From IMG/VR virus record IMGVR_UViG_3300033571_014591, positions 1 through 64,000 of that record: a DNA stretch of 64,000 nt. One strand, written 5' to 3'. Positions within the stretch are counted from its first letter, which is position 1, and the number at the start of each line of letters is the position of its first letter. Positions 15,200 through 23,152 of this stretch are shown piece after piece. The DNA is from a virus. The notes beneath the pieces are model-generated. The model saw only the letters and a program-made list of their open reading frames with translations. It was not told the origin of the DNA and searched no databases. The position numbers and the translations under genes are program-made.

Positions 15200-16045
15200 T
15201 TAATCCTTCACTCGCCACCGGCGAGCAGTTCTGGCGCTGACGCCAAAGCGCTCGGCCACGGCGGTATCGATTTCCTTAAACTTTAAGCCCTTCTGGGTTA
15301 AATTATCAATTAACTCATCAGCCTGCTCAACCTGGTCATGAGTAGTAAACGTGCCGTCGTCCTGCTGGAAGATCCGCAGCTCCTCTTCAATGTCGCTACG
15401 TGCCTCAAATTTGAGACGTTTCTTTGTCATGTGAATGAGACAGTCAACCGCACCTGCCACACTCGACGCCCCTCTAGCCTTAGCTTCTTGGCCTTCTTGG
15501 ATATTCTTGGCCTGATGGGTCAGGATCACCATAGCTGCCGGGTGGGTTAAATTGACAAATGTGTCATAAATAATAGCCATCTCATCGTTATCGTTCTCCT
15601 TACAGCGGTGCATGCGGCGAAACGTGTCAATAATGACCAGCACAGGTTTAATGCGGTCAATCTCAGCCTTCACCCACATCAGGCATTCCCTTGTCCTGAT
15701 ATCAAAGGGCATGGGCATATCTTCCATCTCACGGTCCATGATGTAGACATTATCCCGTGCCTTCTGACTGTTGACGTTTTTCAGGTAATTTTTAATCCAC
15801 AAGCCCCGTGGGGTGTCGAGCTGGATGTACAGCACTGGCCCATGCTGACCAATCGCTTGGCCCAGATAATGTGTAATGGCATCATCTGCCACGGCTTCAG
15901 CCAAGCTCAAAGCCAAGAAGGACTTACCAATCTTCTGGGCTGCAAACAACAGTGCAGCTCCGCTTTTGGGAACAATGCCGTCCCACAACCACACCTCTTC
16001 TTTCTCTTGGAGTTTCTCGTACTCAGTAATTGAATAGGCTGGCAT
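15200..16045 (-). CDS. RepA-like (RecA-fold) replicative helicase with C-terminal helix-turn-helix
   Basis: 281 residues. Walker A AAQKIGKS is at 35-42, Walker B VLVIID at 135-140, LTHQ at 175-178, and RGASSVAGAVD at 191-201. This order is typical of RSF1010 RepA-like hexameric helicases. The C-terminus (254-279, FKEIDTAVAERFGVSARTAR) is a clear helix-turn-helix. Fusing a DNA-binding domain to a RepA-type ATPase suggests it may recognise its own loading site. The TGGCCA array 200 bp downstream is the obvious candidate. It could alternatively regulate transcription. Confidence 0.8.
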   Translation of the reverse strand: MPAYSITEYEKLQEKEEVWLWDGIVPKSGAALLFAAQKIGKSFLALSLAEAVADDAITHYLGQAIGQHGPVLYIQLDTPRGLWIKNYLKNVNSQKARDNVYIMDREMEDMPMPFDIRTRECLMWVKAEIDRIKPVLVIIDTFRRMHRCKENDNDEMAIIYDTFVNLTHPAAMVILTHQAKNIQEGQEAKARGASSVAGAVDCLIHMTKKRLKFEARSDIEEELRIFQQDDGTFTTHDQVEQADELIDNLTQKGLKFKEIDTAVAERFGVSARTARRWRVKD

Positions 16046-16066
16046 TTAGGTACCTGGGGAATAGGA

Positions 16067-16675
16067 TTACATTACCAAAGATGTTACAGGGACTCTTTCA
16101 GGTTTGGGCACGGGCCACACTAACCCCATTTGCTGCCGGGTTACCTTTGCCATGCCTGTCACATTCAGCTTCTCATCTTCTCGGTGAAAGACAAAGCCCT
16201 CAATCTCTGGAGACTCTTCTAGTTCCTGCTTGATGGCGTTAAAGAATGCAGCAGGGCTGACGTCTTCGCCACGGCAAACAATCGTTTTATGCTCCTGTAC
16301 AACAAGCTGATGAGTAATAGGCATAAACGATGCCATCAAGGTCTTGCTCAGTCTATGCGGATTGCCGTTAATTGCAGCGCCGTAAACAAGATACTTGCCC
16401 ATCTTTCTCGTAGGCATTGAATCGAAGGCTTCCCACACGGCACCACCACTGGGAGAGTTTCTAAACAGCCGTTCATCGGGCAGTCCATTTGAGTGCAGCC
16501 GGTGAATAGTCCAGCACGTGCCCTTTTGATCCCACCCAACCTCAACAGCAATGCTGTCAAGCTTGATGGTCATCAATGAACCGTTCAACTTAGCCCACTC
16601 ACTACCAGGAAACAACTCAGGCTTCGCCATACCTTGCAGATCAGACTTAAAGAGATTAGATACAGTTATTGGCAT
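16067..16675 (-). CDS. RNA ligase-like nucleotidyltransferase (DUF5565-type)
   Basis: Start ATG 16675 (MPITVSN) follows GAGGA; an in-frame ATG at 16687 is also possible. The 202 residues show covalent nucleotidyltransferase motifs: motif I TIKLDS (K38, with Ser where Gly is usual), GKYLVYGAAINGNPH at 93-107, motif IV EGFVFH at 159-164 and motif V MAKVTRQQMGL (K177). The INGNP block and spacing match the DUF5565 RNA ligase group as I remember it. It probably seals RNA breaks using ATP. The tRNA-Leu gene lies just upstream on the same strand, suggesting tRNA repair. Confidence 0.75.
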   Translation of the reverse strand: MPITVSNLFKSDLQGMAKPELFPGSEWAKLNGSLMTIKLDSIAVEVGWDQKGTCWTIHRLHSNGLPDERLFRNSPSGGAVWEAFDSMPTRKMGKYLVYGAAINGNPHRLSKTLMASFMPITHQLVVQEHKTIVCRGEDVSPAAFFNAIKQELEESPEIEGFVFHREDEKLNVTGMAKVTRQQMGLVWPVPKPERVPVTSLVM

Positions 16676-16797
16676 TGTTGTCCTCATATTAAAGTGGCCC
16701 ATCCCCTGGGGCATCCTGCTTTACAGTACAGGAAGAAAGGATGAGCCACTATCCTGTGGGTTATTAGCTTCCCAGCCCCCACAGAATCTGATTAAAT

Positions 16798-16883
16798 TGG
16801 TGCGCCCAGCAGGAGTCGAACCTGCACGACCGTAAGGCCAGCAGATTTTAAGTCTGCAGTGTCTGCCGTTCCACCATGAGCGC
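16798..16883 (-). tRNA. tRNA-Leu (anticodon UAA)
   Basis: 86 nt on the minus strand. The acceptor stem pairs GCGCTCA with TGGGCGC and ends in an encoded CCA. The anticodon stem GCAGA/TCTGC closes the loop CTTAAAA, giving anticodon TAA. The T arm is GCAGGTTCGACTCCTGC. A long variable arm (TGGCCTTACGGTCG) fits a class II tRNA-Leu. The 5' 36 nt also encode the C-terminus of the upstream protein gene. Confidence 0.93.
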
Positions 16884-17207
16884 CTTCTGCTCTGCATCTT
16901 GGAGTCGTCCAAGTAGTTCCTTCAGCTTGGCTCCCGTGCGCTTGGAGCCACCGTAATAGATGAACTCTTCTTCGGTCAATTGCAACAGGTGCAATTGGTC
17001 AGGCGTAAATCCGGCCTCCAGCAGGATAACAGCAGCAGCTCTAGCCAGCTTTTTGCGGCGAGCCATCACACCCTTCATCCCGGCAGCCTTTGCAGTAAAT
17101 ACATTTAATTTGTGCCCAGCGCCACTCTGCTGGGACTTTTGCCCACCCTTTCGCCCGATTAATCGCTTGGCTTCTTTGGTGAGTGATGCGAATCCTTTAT
17201 TTGACAT
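16848..17207 (-). CDS. KGG-motif protein overlapping tRNA-Leu (119 aa)
   Basis: Start ATG 17207 (MSNKGFASLTKEAKR). Residues 5-22 (GFASLTKEAKRLIGRKGG) closely follow the stress-induced KGG motif (GFASM...KGG). After a basic linker (ARRKKLARAAAVILLEAG) a helical region with LTEEEFIYYGGSKRTG follows. The final dozen residues are encoded by the 5' half of tRNA-Leu, and the stop is inside the tRNA gene. The protein may bind nucleic acid given its charge; the function of KGG proteins is poorly understood. Confidence 0.75.
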   Translation of the reverse strand: MSNKGFASLTKEAKRLIGRKGGQKSQQSGAGHKLNVFTAKAAGMKGVMARRKKLARAAAVILLEAGFTPDQLHLLQLTEEEFIYYGGSKRTGAKLKELLGRLQDAEQKALMVERQTLQT

Positions 17208-17234
17208 GATTGAGTGCCCTTGGAGGTTCAATGC

Positions 17235-17272
17235 GGAAAGCCCCCACAAGCCCAGTCAGGCCTGCAGGGGCA
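17235..17272 (-). terminator. Hairpin, probable terminator (minus strand)
   Basis: On the minus strand GCCCC-TG-CAGGCC, a 5-nt loop and GGGCTTG-TG-GGGGC pair with one G-U wobble, then TTTCC. It separates the KGG/tRNA/RNA-ligase group from upstream genes and may cause partial termination. Confidence 0.55.
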
Positions 17273-17289
17273 ATCCCATCTTACACTAA

Positions 17290-17577
17290 TTACAGCTCGG
17301 ACTTGCTGATTGCACGAACAACAGTGGTGTTGTCCGCGATGTACAGCACCTGATCATCAGGATCAAATCCGTCAATGTAGCTAAACCGGCTCGACGGCTT
17401 GACCACAGTTGCTGGCCCATACTTGGTATTGATGCGGTCGCCAGGAAAAACCTCAGTGCTCCCCAGAGAGTTCACCTGAAGCTGACCCTGACCCACAACA
17501 GTCAGCACAGAACCCACCGGCAGGTTGTTGATTACAGAGTTACCGGTCTTGAAAATCTCATTGAGGCTAGCCATCAT
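17290..17577 (-). CDS. Small beta-rich protein (95 aa), unknown
   Basis: Two adjacent ATGs at 17577/17574 follow GGAG. The sequence alternates short strands (VGSVLTVVGQGQLQV, VLYIADNTTVVRAI) and looks like a small beta barrel. No catalytic motif or family is recognised. Confidence 0.65.
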   Translation of the reverse strand: MMASLNEIFKTGNSVINNLPVGSVLTVVGQGQLQVNSLGSTEVFPGDRINTKYGPATVVKPSSRFSYIDGFDPDDQVLYIADNTTVVRAISKSEL

Positions 17578-17661
17578 TCATTCTCCTTTAAGTGGACACC
17601 GAAACCCGGAGGGGAGCGGAATTGCCCCCATCCTTAGGTGTCATCGTCGCCGCGACCGAAT

Positions 17662-18900
17662 CTAAAACTGCTTACCGAGGGCTCGCTCAACCTTGGTAGA
17701 ACTGTAGTCCCAAGCTTTCCAGTCCTGATGACTGTTGATCGTACAGTTCACCTTGATGCAGCCTTCGTGAATACATTCTTCTACAAACACAACACCGTTG
17801 ACAGTCCTGACATCACGCCCACTTGAGATAGCGTCTGCAAGTTTACTGCCAACTGAAACATTGTGCTTCTTGCTCGCTGGATAATACACAGTAGTGTTCT
17901 TATCCTTGCTGCCGTTGCTGTGGTAATACCTGGCGTACTCACTGGTGTCAGCAACACTATCTCCCCAGCCAGCATAACGGGCTGTAGTGTTACTGTGAGA
18001 CGGCTTGTTTGCCAGTGCATAATTAATGTCCTCATTGAGATCAATAATCAGCTTGGCATTCACGTCAGGGCGCTTCTCAGCTTCAACCAGCTCAGCTTCC
18101 ATGCGCTGTACATACAACTCATGCAGATACCGTTCCTGCCCAATAGTCTCGATTGCCTTATGGCAGTGCTCAGTTCTCACAGTCTCGACAGCGCTATAGT
18201 AGTCCACACCGTTAGTGATCATGAACGATGCTAGACATGTACCAGTGCGGCCATGACCGCCCATACAGGCAATCACAGTCTTTGCAGGCAGCTGCTCCCA
18301 CAATGATTGCCAGAAGGCCAGACCCACAGGGGGAATACCCATGTCAGTCCAGTAAAGCCTAAGCACCTCAGAGGGCAGCTCACGCTCCTTGCCCACATAC
18401 TTACTCAGCTCCTTAAAGCGTGCAGGGGCAGCAGTGGAGATAAACGGCGCAGTATTTGGTACAGACACCACACCGGCAAGATCAATAATCAGCTGCCACT
18501 TGCCGCTCCACTCATCAAGACTGCTGTTGTTGCTGGCACACAACTGCTTGCCCTGGGATTCAAAGATGACTTTGTCTCCCTTATGGCTGCATGACTTATA
18601 GCTCGTCGTTGTGCTTGAATATGGGCTGCCAGTAGTCACTGTGCTAGCTACTGTATTAGTGCCATTCTTGATGGCTTCGGGCAATGTAATCACTTTGTCT
18701 TCTCCATCAACCAGCACCAGCATACCGATGCAACCCTTCTCAGAGCACTGGGATCCGATAAAGTCTGCATCAAACTCATACTCTTGTTCGCATTCGTCGC
18801 AGACAAGAGCGATCTCACCCTCATCTGCCATGTCAGCCAAAAGTGCTGCATTGATTTCGTCAAACTCAGGATTCAGGCTGCTACTCTTATGCTTAGCCAA
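17662..18900 (-). CDS. Cysteine phosphatase (dual-specificity type) with N-terminal zinc ribbon
   Basis: A 412-residue protein. An N-terminal zinc ribbon (C34, C37, C52, C57) is followed by a Ser/Thr-rich linker. A Cys-based phosphatase domain follows, with P-loop C212-MGGHG-R218-TG and a likely general acid D186 in LYWTDMGIPP. The helix after the loop (EHCHKAIETIGQERYLHEL) matches Cdc14/DSP-type proteins. A C-terminal extension ends in a CIHEGCIKVNC segment. It overlaps the upstream swivel-domain gene by 8 bp, so they are translationally coupled. Substrate could be protein, RNA 5' end or a small molecule. Confidence 0.85.
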   Translation of the reverse strand: MAKHKSSSLNPEFDEINAALLADMADEGEIALVCDECEQEYEFDADFIGSQCSEKGCIGMLVLVDGEDKVITLPEAIKNGTNTVASTVTTGSPYSSTTTSYKSCSHKGDKVIFESQGKQLCASNNSSLDEWSGKWQLIIDLAGVVSVPNTAPFISTAAPARFKELSKYVGKERELPSEVLRLYWTDMGIPPVGLAFWQSLWEQLPAKTVIACMGGHGRTGTCLASFMITNGVDYYSAVETVRTEHCHKAIETIGQERYLHELYVQRMEAELVEAEKRPDVNAKLIIDLNEDINYALANKPSHSNTTARYAGWGDSVADTSEYARYYHSNGSKDKNTTVYYPASKKHNVSVGSKLADAISSGRDVRTVNGVVFVEECIHEGCIKVNCTINSHQDWKAWDYSSTKVERALGKQF

Positions 18901-21451
18901 GGATAAACTCTCCAGTCTTTAAGTCCAGCCTGAACCTCACGTCCAGTTGACCCTGATATAGGGTAATGAAGCCCACATCGTGAATAACCAAGAGCGGCCA
19001 ATAGTTATACACTCCGCTGCCACTCCAGCTCACAAGGGGAGTTTCACTGCCCTCATAGATTGCCTCTGCGACTGACGGCTTAAAGTACCCAGAAGGTACA
19101 AACACTGAACGACTAAGGTACTTATTAGCTACACCGTCCACAGTGAACTGCACATGAACCCCAATGACTTGCTTAAGATCATGGTTAATCGTGAAATTGC
19201 ACTGTGCCTGCTGCACTGTAGTAAACGAGGGCACTGAAGAGTTAATATTCTTCCATGCAATGTTATCTCCAGGATTCACCTTAATCGGCGGCCATGAGCT
19301 AACATCATGAGATTTATGACTACCGCTCGGCATGTTCTTAAACGAAGGCACAGGCTTCACATAAGGCGTTAAATCCTCATCCTCGTCGTAATCTTCACCG
19401 TCATCGTCATCTTCGCTAGGGTCATCGTCGTCATCACTAGTGCTTGACCCCATTATCTTGTACTTCGTGGTGCACTCACCGTTCTCAGCCCACCCAAGTG
19501 TAGAGAAGCAAGTAACGCCGCTTTTCTGATCAGAACAAGTGCGCCCCACAGTTTCCTCTTCAGTGAAGTCATACTTTGTATGGCACAATGGGCAGATGGC
19601 ACCTGTGTAATCCTTAAACTGCTCAGGGAGCTCAAGGATAGAGCATGCATAATTATCAGCTGGGGCATTCTTCTGAGCATTGCCCATATACACAGTTTGG
19701 TCTACACTACTCTTGGCTAACTGTACCTGAAGCTTGCCGCCAGGTTTTGCTTCAATCACTGAGCACTTGCCCCACTCAGCAATCAGCTCATCTACAGCAC
19801 TGCCCAGATCAGTTCGCTTCATCTTGTACATGCATGCAGCCGCCACAGACAGCGTAATCAGTGACTGCGACGATGCAAGGTCAAACCAAGACTTCTCGAT
19901 GAACTTATTGAGCCACCAGCCACCATTGTGAGCCTGATTGACAGCAACATTCAGCGCGCTCACAACCTTAGCCACTGCCTCATCTGACGGCTGATTGATC
20001 AGCTGCAGAATAGCTGCATCAAGATCAATGATGCTCTGCGTGCAGCGTGCCCACGCCTTGCCGCCGTATGAGCTGCTCCACTTAAGGTTTTCAAACATCC
20101 ACTGAGCTGTGCCCAACGTATTGCGGCTGCCCATGAAATCCTTCAGGGCCACCCTGTAGACAAACCCACGCATTGAGCCCATATCAGTGAGCTTATGGCG
20201 TGCCTCACCGTGCGATGCAGCCATGCCAGCTCGCATCATGATTGATGCACTGACGCCCAGCCAAAAACCATGATCAGCACTCATGGCACCAGCATTATGC
20301 AGCGTAGTCATCATGCTAATCAGTGCTGCATCAATCTTCAGGACATCAGATGACTTTGTTAGCCCCTTCAGCTCAAGAGGTATCACAGCACCGCAACCCA
20401 AACCGCGAATAACAGATTGCGGATCCGGCGTAGGTGTTACTGATACAGCCTCCAGCACCTCACCGATGCTTGGACGACGCGATGTAAAGCACGGCACCTT
20501 GTTGTAGAGACAGTGCACACCGTAGTGACTAATAAGCGTGCCGCCCAGCTTCACCACCACTGTACCTGGGCTGATAGTCTTTACTTGCTTCTCCCATTCG
20601 AGCAGATCACCCTCAGCATCAATGACTGCTGTGACACGAACAGGATGCGGCACATAATCAGCACCCACAGCGCTTGGAATGCGTACACCAGAGCGAATCT
20701 GTGTGAAGAAGGGGCGCGTGACTTCATTAGTTAGCACCACCTCCACATACGGATCCTCATCGGGCTTAATCCCTGCACGTGTTGTCAGTGCATTTGCGCT
20801 GTCTTCATTGAACCCGCTGCCCACTAGAGGAATAGAGATGCTCTCATAGCCAGCCGTAGCACCGTCATGGTTTGGGCCAACTGCCATGCGCGACGGTGTA
20901 ATGATGACGTTGTACATTGCATCCACAAACGGTAGCAGCAGCAATTCTGCCGCATGCTCTTCGTCAGCTTCGTTGGCTGCATTGAAGATATGCCGAATCT
21001 GTGCAGCAAAGTTCGCCAAACGCTCATCGTAGGTAAGAATGCCACCACTCTTGAACTCTACAATGCGTGATTCCTCAAAGCCGTGGCGAGCACGCACAGG
21101 GCAAGGGCGCACAAACAACCGATGAATACCCTTACCAACTGCAGCTTTCACCACTTCCTCGATATCGCTATCCTCGAGGACAATGAAATAGGGATTAGGA
21201 ACATTCAATCCCCTATGCGCCAGTGCCACAAAACCCTTAGCCTTCTGAGTGCGTGTCCTCAGATGCTTGTACTTCATTGCAGTCTTGGAGTCGAACACAC
21301 CCAAGTCAATAAAGCAGCAACTTGGCGTGTGACAGACTGCACAAACATTGCACAGTGGCATGTCACACTCAAGACAATGCTTAATCTTGCTAGACCTCAG
21401 CGGGGGAGCAGCCACGTTTCCTGCAAGTGGAACTGATGTGTTAGTTTGCAT
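18893..21451 (-). CDS. Large multidomain protein with PEP-utiliser-like swivelling-His motif
   Basis: 852 residues. An N-terminal Cys cluster (C26, C29, C34, C37, C40, C45, C46) is followed by residues about 58-290, in which FVRPCPVRARHGF resembles the ATP-binding half of PEP-synthase/dikinase proteins. Residues 303-325 (GGTLISHYGVHC...VPC) line up with the swivelling phosphohistidine domain, with H309 in the catalytic position. A helical domain, a zinc ribbon (ICPLCHTKYDF), an Asp/Glu-rich linker and a C-terminal beta domain follow. It may transfer phosphate from ATP through H309. The dikinase reading is inference; the N-terminal half is divergent. Confidence 0.55.
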   Translation of the reverse strand: MQTNTSVPLAGNVAAPPLRSSKIKHCLECDMPLCNVCAVCHTPSCCFIDLGVFDSKTAMKYKHLRTRTQKAKGFVALAHRGLNVPNPYFIVLEDSDIEEVVKAAVGKGIHRLFVRPCPVRARHGFEESRIVEFKSGGILTYDERLANFAAQIRHIFNAANEADEEHAAELLLLPFVDAMYNVIITPSRMAVGPNHDGATAGYESISIPLVGSGFNEDSANALTTRAGIKPDEDPYVEVVLTNEVTRPFFTQIRSGVRIPSAVGADYVPHPVRVTAVIDAEGDLLEWEKQVKTISPGTVVVKLGGTLISHYGVHCLYNKVPCFTSRRPSIGEVLEAVSVTPTPDPQSVIRGLGCGAVIPLELKGLTKSSDVLKIDAALISMMTTLHNAGAMSADHGFWLGVSASIMMRAGMAASHGEARHKLTDMGSMRGFVYRVALKDFMGSRNTLGTAQWMFENLKWSSSYGGKAWARCTQSIIDLDAAILQLINQPSDEAVAKVVSALNVAVNQAHNGGWWLNKFIEKSWFDLASSQSLITLSVAAACMYKMKRTDLGSAVDELIAEWGKCSVIEAKPGGKLQVQLAKSSVDQTVYMGNAQKNAPADNYACSILELPEQFKDYTGAICPLCHTKYDFTEEETVGRTCSDQKSGVTCFSTLGWAENGECTTKYKIMGSSTSDDDDDPSEDDDDGEDYDEDEDLTPYVKPVPSFKNMPSGSHKSHDVSSWPPIKVNPGDNIAWKNINSSVPSFTTVQQAQCNFTINHDLKQVIGVHVQFTVDGVANKYLSRSVFVPSGYFKPSVAEAIYEGSETPLVSWSGSGVYNYWPLLVIHDVGFITLYQGQLDVRFRLDLKTGEFILG

Positions 21452-21827
21452 GCTTGTTCACCTTCACATTCAAGTCACGATGAATTACTTTTACTTCAAT
21501 TCCCTGGTCAGCTGCCCACTTTGCTAGCAGCTCAACGATAGCGACCGATCGATGCCTGCCACCATGACAGCCAATGGTGAGGTTATGACCGTACATCCTC
21601 AACTGGAACGTCAGATTGTCAATCAATGCCCGTGTTCGCTTGCACCGCATCAGGTAATCCTGAATCTCTGTATGCGTGCCGTCAAGCGCACGATATGCCT
21701 TAACGCGCCACGGATTGATTACCGTGTTAACAACATTGATGTTCTTGGTGAGGTTAAAAGTATAGTTTGGATCATGCTCAATTTTAGGCACGCCATTCTT
21801 CACTGAATAACTCATGAGTGTGATCAT
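21441..21827 (-). CDS. Stand-alone RapZ C-terminal-like domain
   Basis: 128 residues, overlapping the swivel-domain gene by 11 bp. Residues 86-98 (GCHGGRHRSVAIV) reproduce the RapZ C-terminal signature GCTGGxHRSV. The following WAADQGIEVKVIHRDLN matches the next conserved block. The N-terminal P-loop NTPase of full RapZ is absent. In Enterobacteria the C-terminal domain senses glucosamine-6-phosphate and binds small RNAs. Here a sugar-phosphate, nucleotide or RNA ligand is possible. Tight coupling to the putative dikinase and phosphatase suggests a joint role. Confidence 0.85.
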   Translation of the reverse strand: MITLMSYSVKNGVPKIEHDPNYTFNLTKNINVVNTVINPWRVKAYRALDGTHTEIQDYLMRCKRTRALIDNLTFQLRMYGHNLTIGCHGGRHRSVAIVELLAKWAADQGIEVKVIHRDLNVKVNKHAN

Positions 21828-22001
21828 TTATGCACCTCCTGCCCAACTAATGCGGTACCCACACCCGTAATAGGGCATGTTCATTGGGCAATACACGTAG
21901 ATCTTCAAGTTAATCCTTTCGAGTATCATGTTGTGCCCACAGCTAGGGCATTTGCCCATGACAATTACCTCAGGTTCTACCACAGACTTATCTTTTGCCA
22001 T
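21828..22001 (-). CDS. Small zinc-ribbon protein (57 aa)
   Basis: ATG at 22001 follows AAGGG at seven bases; the TAA directly precedes the RapZ-like ATG. CPSC and a later C-(6)-C pair (CPMNMPYYGC) give four ligands of a zinc ribbon. It overlaps the deaminase 3' end by 25 bp. Function is unknown, possibly a partner of the cluster. Confidence 0.65.
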   Translation of the reverse strand: MAKDKSVVEPEVIVMGKCPSCGHNMILERINLKIYVYCPMNMPYYGCGYRISWAGGA

Positions 22002-22327
22002 GAATGACCCTTGGATTCTATCCAGACAAACCGAATCCCCCTTTTGGTTACACGATTAGCGCAATCAGCACAAGGAAACGAAACAACAACTGCACCGTTT
22101 CGTTTTCGTCTACCGGCAATGGCAATAGAAGCACCCTCTAATCTGGATTTATTGCTTCTACGGATTGCATGCGCTTCGGCGTGTTCACCAAACCCGTCAG
22201 GGCCAGCAGAATTCCATCCCCATGCAAACACTCCATGCTTATCAAAGATGACCGCAGCCACCTGAACTGCACAAATGCTACGCTTGGTAAGATCAACTGC
22301 TAGCTCTGACGGGCTCAATTTCTTCAT
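21977..22327 (-). CDS. Cytidine/deoxycytidylate deaminase-like protein
   Basis: 116 residues with zinc-dependent deaminase motifs: H49-A-E51 in GEHAEAHAIRR and P85-C86-A-D-C89 in FPCADCANRV. Both are in order, with about 35 residues between. The short length fits free cytidine or nucleotide deaminases. It could feed dUMP to ThyX or modify a nucleic-acid base; dCMP specificity cannot be proven from the sequence. A minimal Shine-Dalgarno (GAG) precedes ATG 22327. Confidence 0.8.
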   Translation of the reverse strand: MKKLSPSELAVDLTKRSICAVQVAAVIFDKHGVFAWGWNSAGPDGFGEHAEAHAIRRSNKSRLEGASIAIAGRRKRNGAVVVSFPCADCANRVTKRGIRFVWIESKGHSWQKISLW

Positions 22328-22340
22328 GATTTAACTCAGA

Positions 22341-22736
22341 TTAGTGCACCTTATCGTTACCGGGCACCATGATGGCTTCACTAATAGTGCTGCCCAGCTC
22401 AGTATTAAATGCCGTCTTTGACTTGGCCTTCAGGTTCATCTCTGCATATTTCTGTTGCAGCTCTGCCACATATGCGGAATCCTTCATCAGGTTGTCCACA
22501 TCTTTAAGCAGCTTAACCATAGTTTCAGTCTCAAGCCCAACAACCTTATGGTACATGGCTGCAAACAACATCGACGCCACCACACCAGTACGTGTAGTAC
22601 CCACAAAGATACCCACCATGTCTGTCCTGGCAATGACACGTTCAACGTCCATGTCAGACGGCAGATACTTCAGTGTCAGTTCTTCAAGACCCTTAGCGAC
22701 ACGCTCGGATTCTGCGTTCTTTTCCTGCTCAGTCAT
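22341..22736 (-). CDS. Unknown helical protein (131 aa)
   Basis: An acidic helical N-terminus is followed by a hydrophobic centre (MVGIFVGTTRTGVVASMLFAAMYHKVVGL) and a charged C-terminal helix. The centre may be buried in a fold rather than membrane-spanning. It lies between the deaminase and small genes of the same unit. No family is recognised. Confidence 0.6.
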   Translation of the reverse strand: MTEQEKNAESERVAKGLEELTLKYLPSDMDVERVIARTDMVGIFVGTTRTGVVASMLFAAMYHKVVGLETETMVKLLKDVDNLMKDSAYVAELQQKYAEMNLKAKSKTAFNTELGSTISEAIMVPGNDKVH

Positions 22737-22738
22737 GT

Positions 22739-22828
22739 TTACCTCTTAATGAAGATGCGAATAAACGGGGCCACCGTCATGATGGCCCCTACAATTGCAC
22801 TGCACTCCACACACTTGCGCTCAGTCAT
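22739..22828 (-). CDS. Doubtful micro-protein (29 aa)
   Basis: An ATG at 22828 overlaps the preceding gene's stop. The frame ends at 22739, just before the next gene, and encodes a short hydrophobic peptide (IVGAIMTVAPFIRIFI) after a CVEC motif. A strong hairpin lies inside the frame, so it may be only a terminator spacer. Both readings are given. Confidence 0.35.
   Translation of the reverse strand: MTERKCVECSAIVGAIMTVAPFIRIFIKR
22758..22790 (-). terminator. Possible terminator or attenuator (minus strand)
   Basis: On the minus strand GGGGCCA, a 9-nt loop and TGGCCCC form a perfect 7-bp stem followed by GTTTATT. This would separate the micro-protein genes upstream from the deaminase/RapZ/phosphatase group. 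Confidence 0.5.
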
Positions 22829-22985
22829 CATATGAGTCGTCCTCATCATAGTTGACACGCATTTGGCGCTTGGGCTTCATCTGGACATGACATGTACAAT
22901 CACAGCGAAACCGCTTACCATCAGGCTGCATAAGCACCTGTTGGCAGTTCTCATGATGATTACCCTTACACATTGCAGACTTCAT
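22821..22985 (-). CDS. Small Cys/His protein (54 aa)
   Basis: ATG at 22985 overlaps the upstream stop (TGATG). CKGNHHENC and CDCTCH provide many possible zinc ligands. The C-terminus is basic then very acidic (NYDEDDSYDD). Unknown function. The frame extends further upstream, but that part overlaps the membrane protein gene. Confidence 0.6.
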   Translation of the reverse strand: MKSAMCKGNHHENCQQVLMQPDGKRFRCDCTCHVQMKPKRQMRVNYDEDDSYDD

Positions 22986-23143
22986 CAGATCAGCCCCCAC
23001 GAAATGACAACAAACAACAGCGAGAGGAGGAATTCGACAAACAGCACGAATGTAATCAAGGCAGACGGCACATTTGAGTGCAACACGGCTGCAATACATA
23101 TTGTTACTAGTGCTGCAAGCCACACTGCCGATACCAGCATCAT
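22985..23143 (-). CDS. Small two-helix membrane protein (52 aa)
   Basis: Starting at ATG 23143 (a second ATG follows), the product has two hydrophobic segments: LVSAVWLAALVTICIAAVL and ALITFVLFVEFLLSLLFVI. GGAG lies 12 bases upstream. It fits exactly between neighbours. It is probably a membrane-active host-takeover peptide; no family is recognised. Confidence 0.6.
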   Translation of the reverse strand: MMLVSAVWLAALVTICIAAVLHSNVPSALITFVLFVEFLLSLLFVVISWGLI

Positions 23144-23152
23144 CAACACAAG

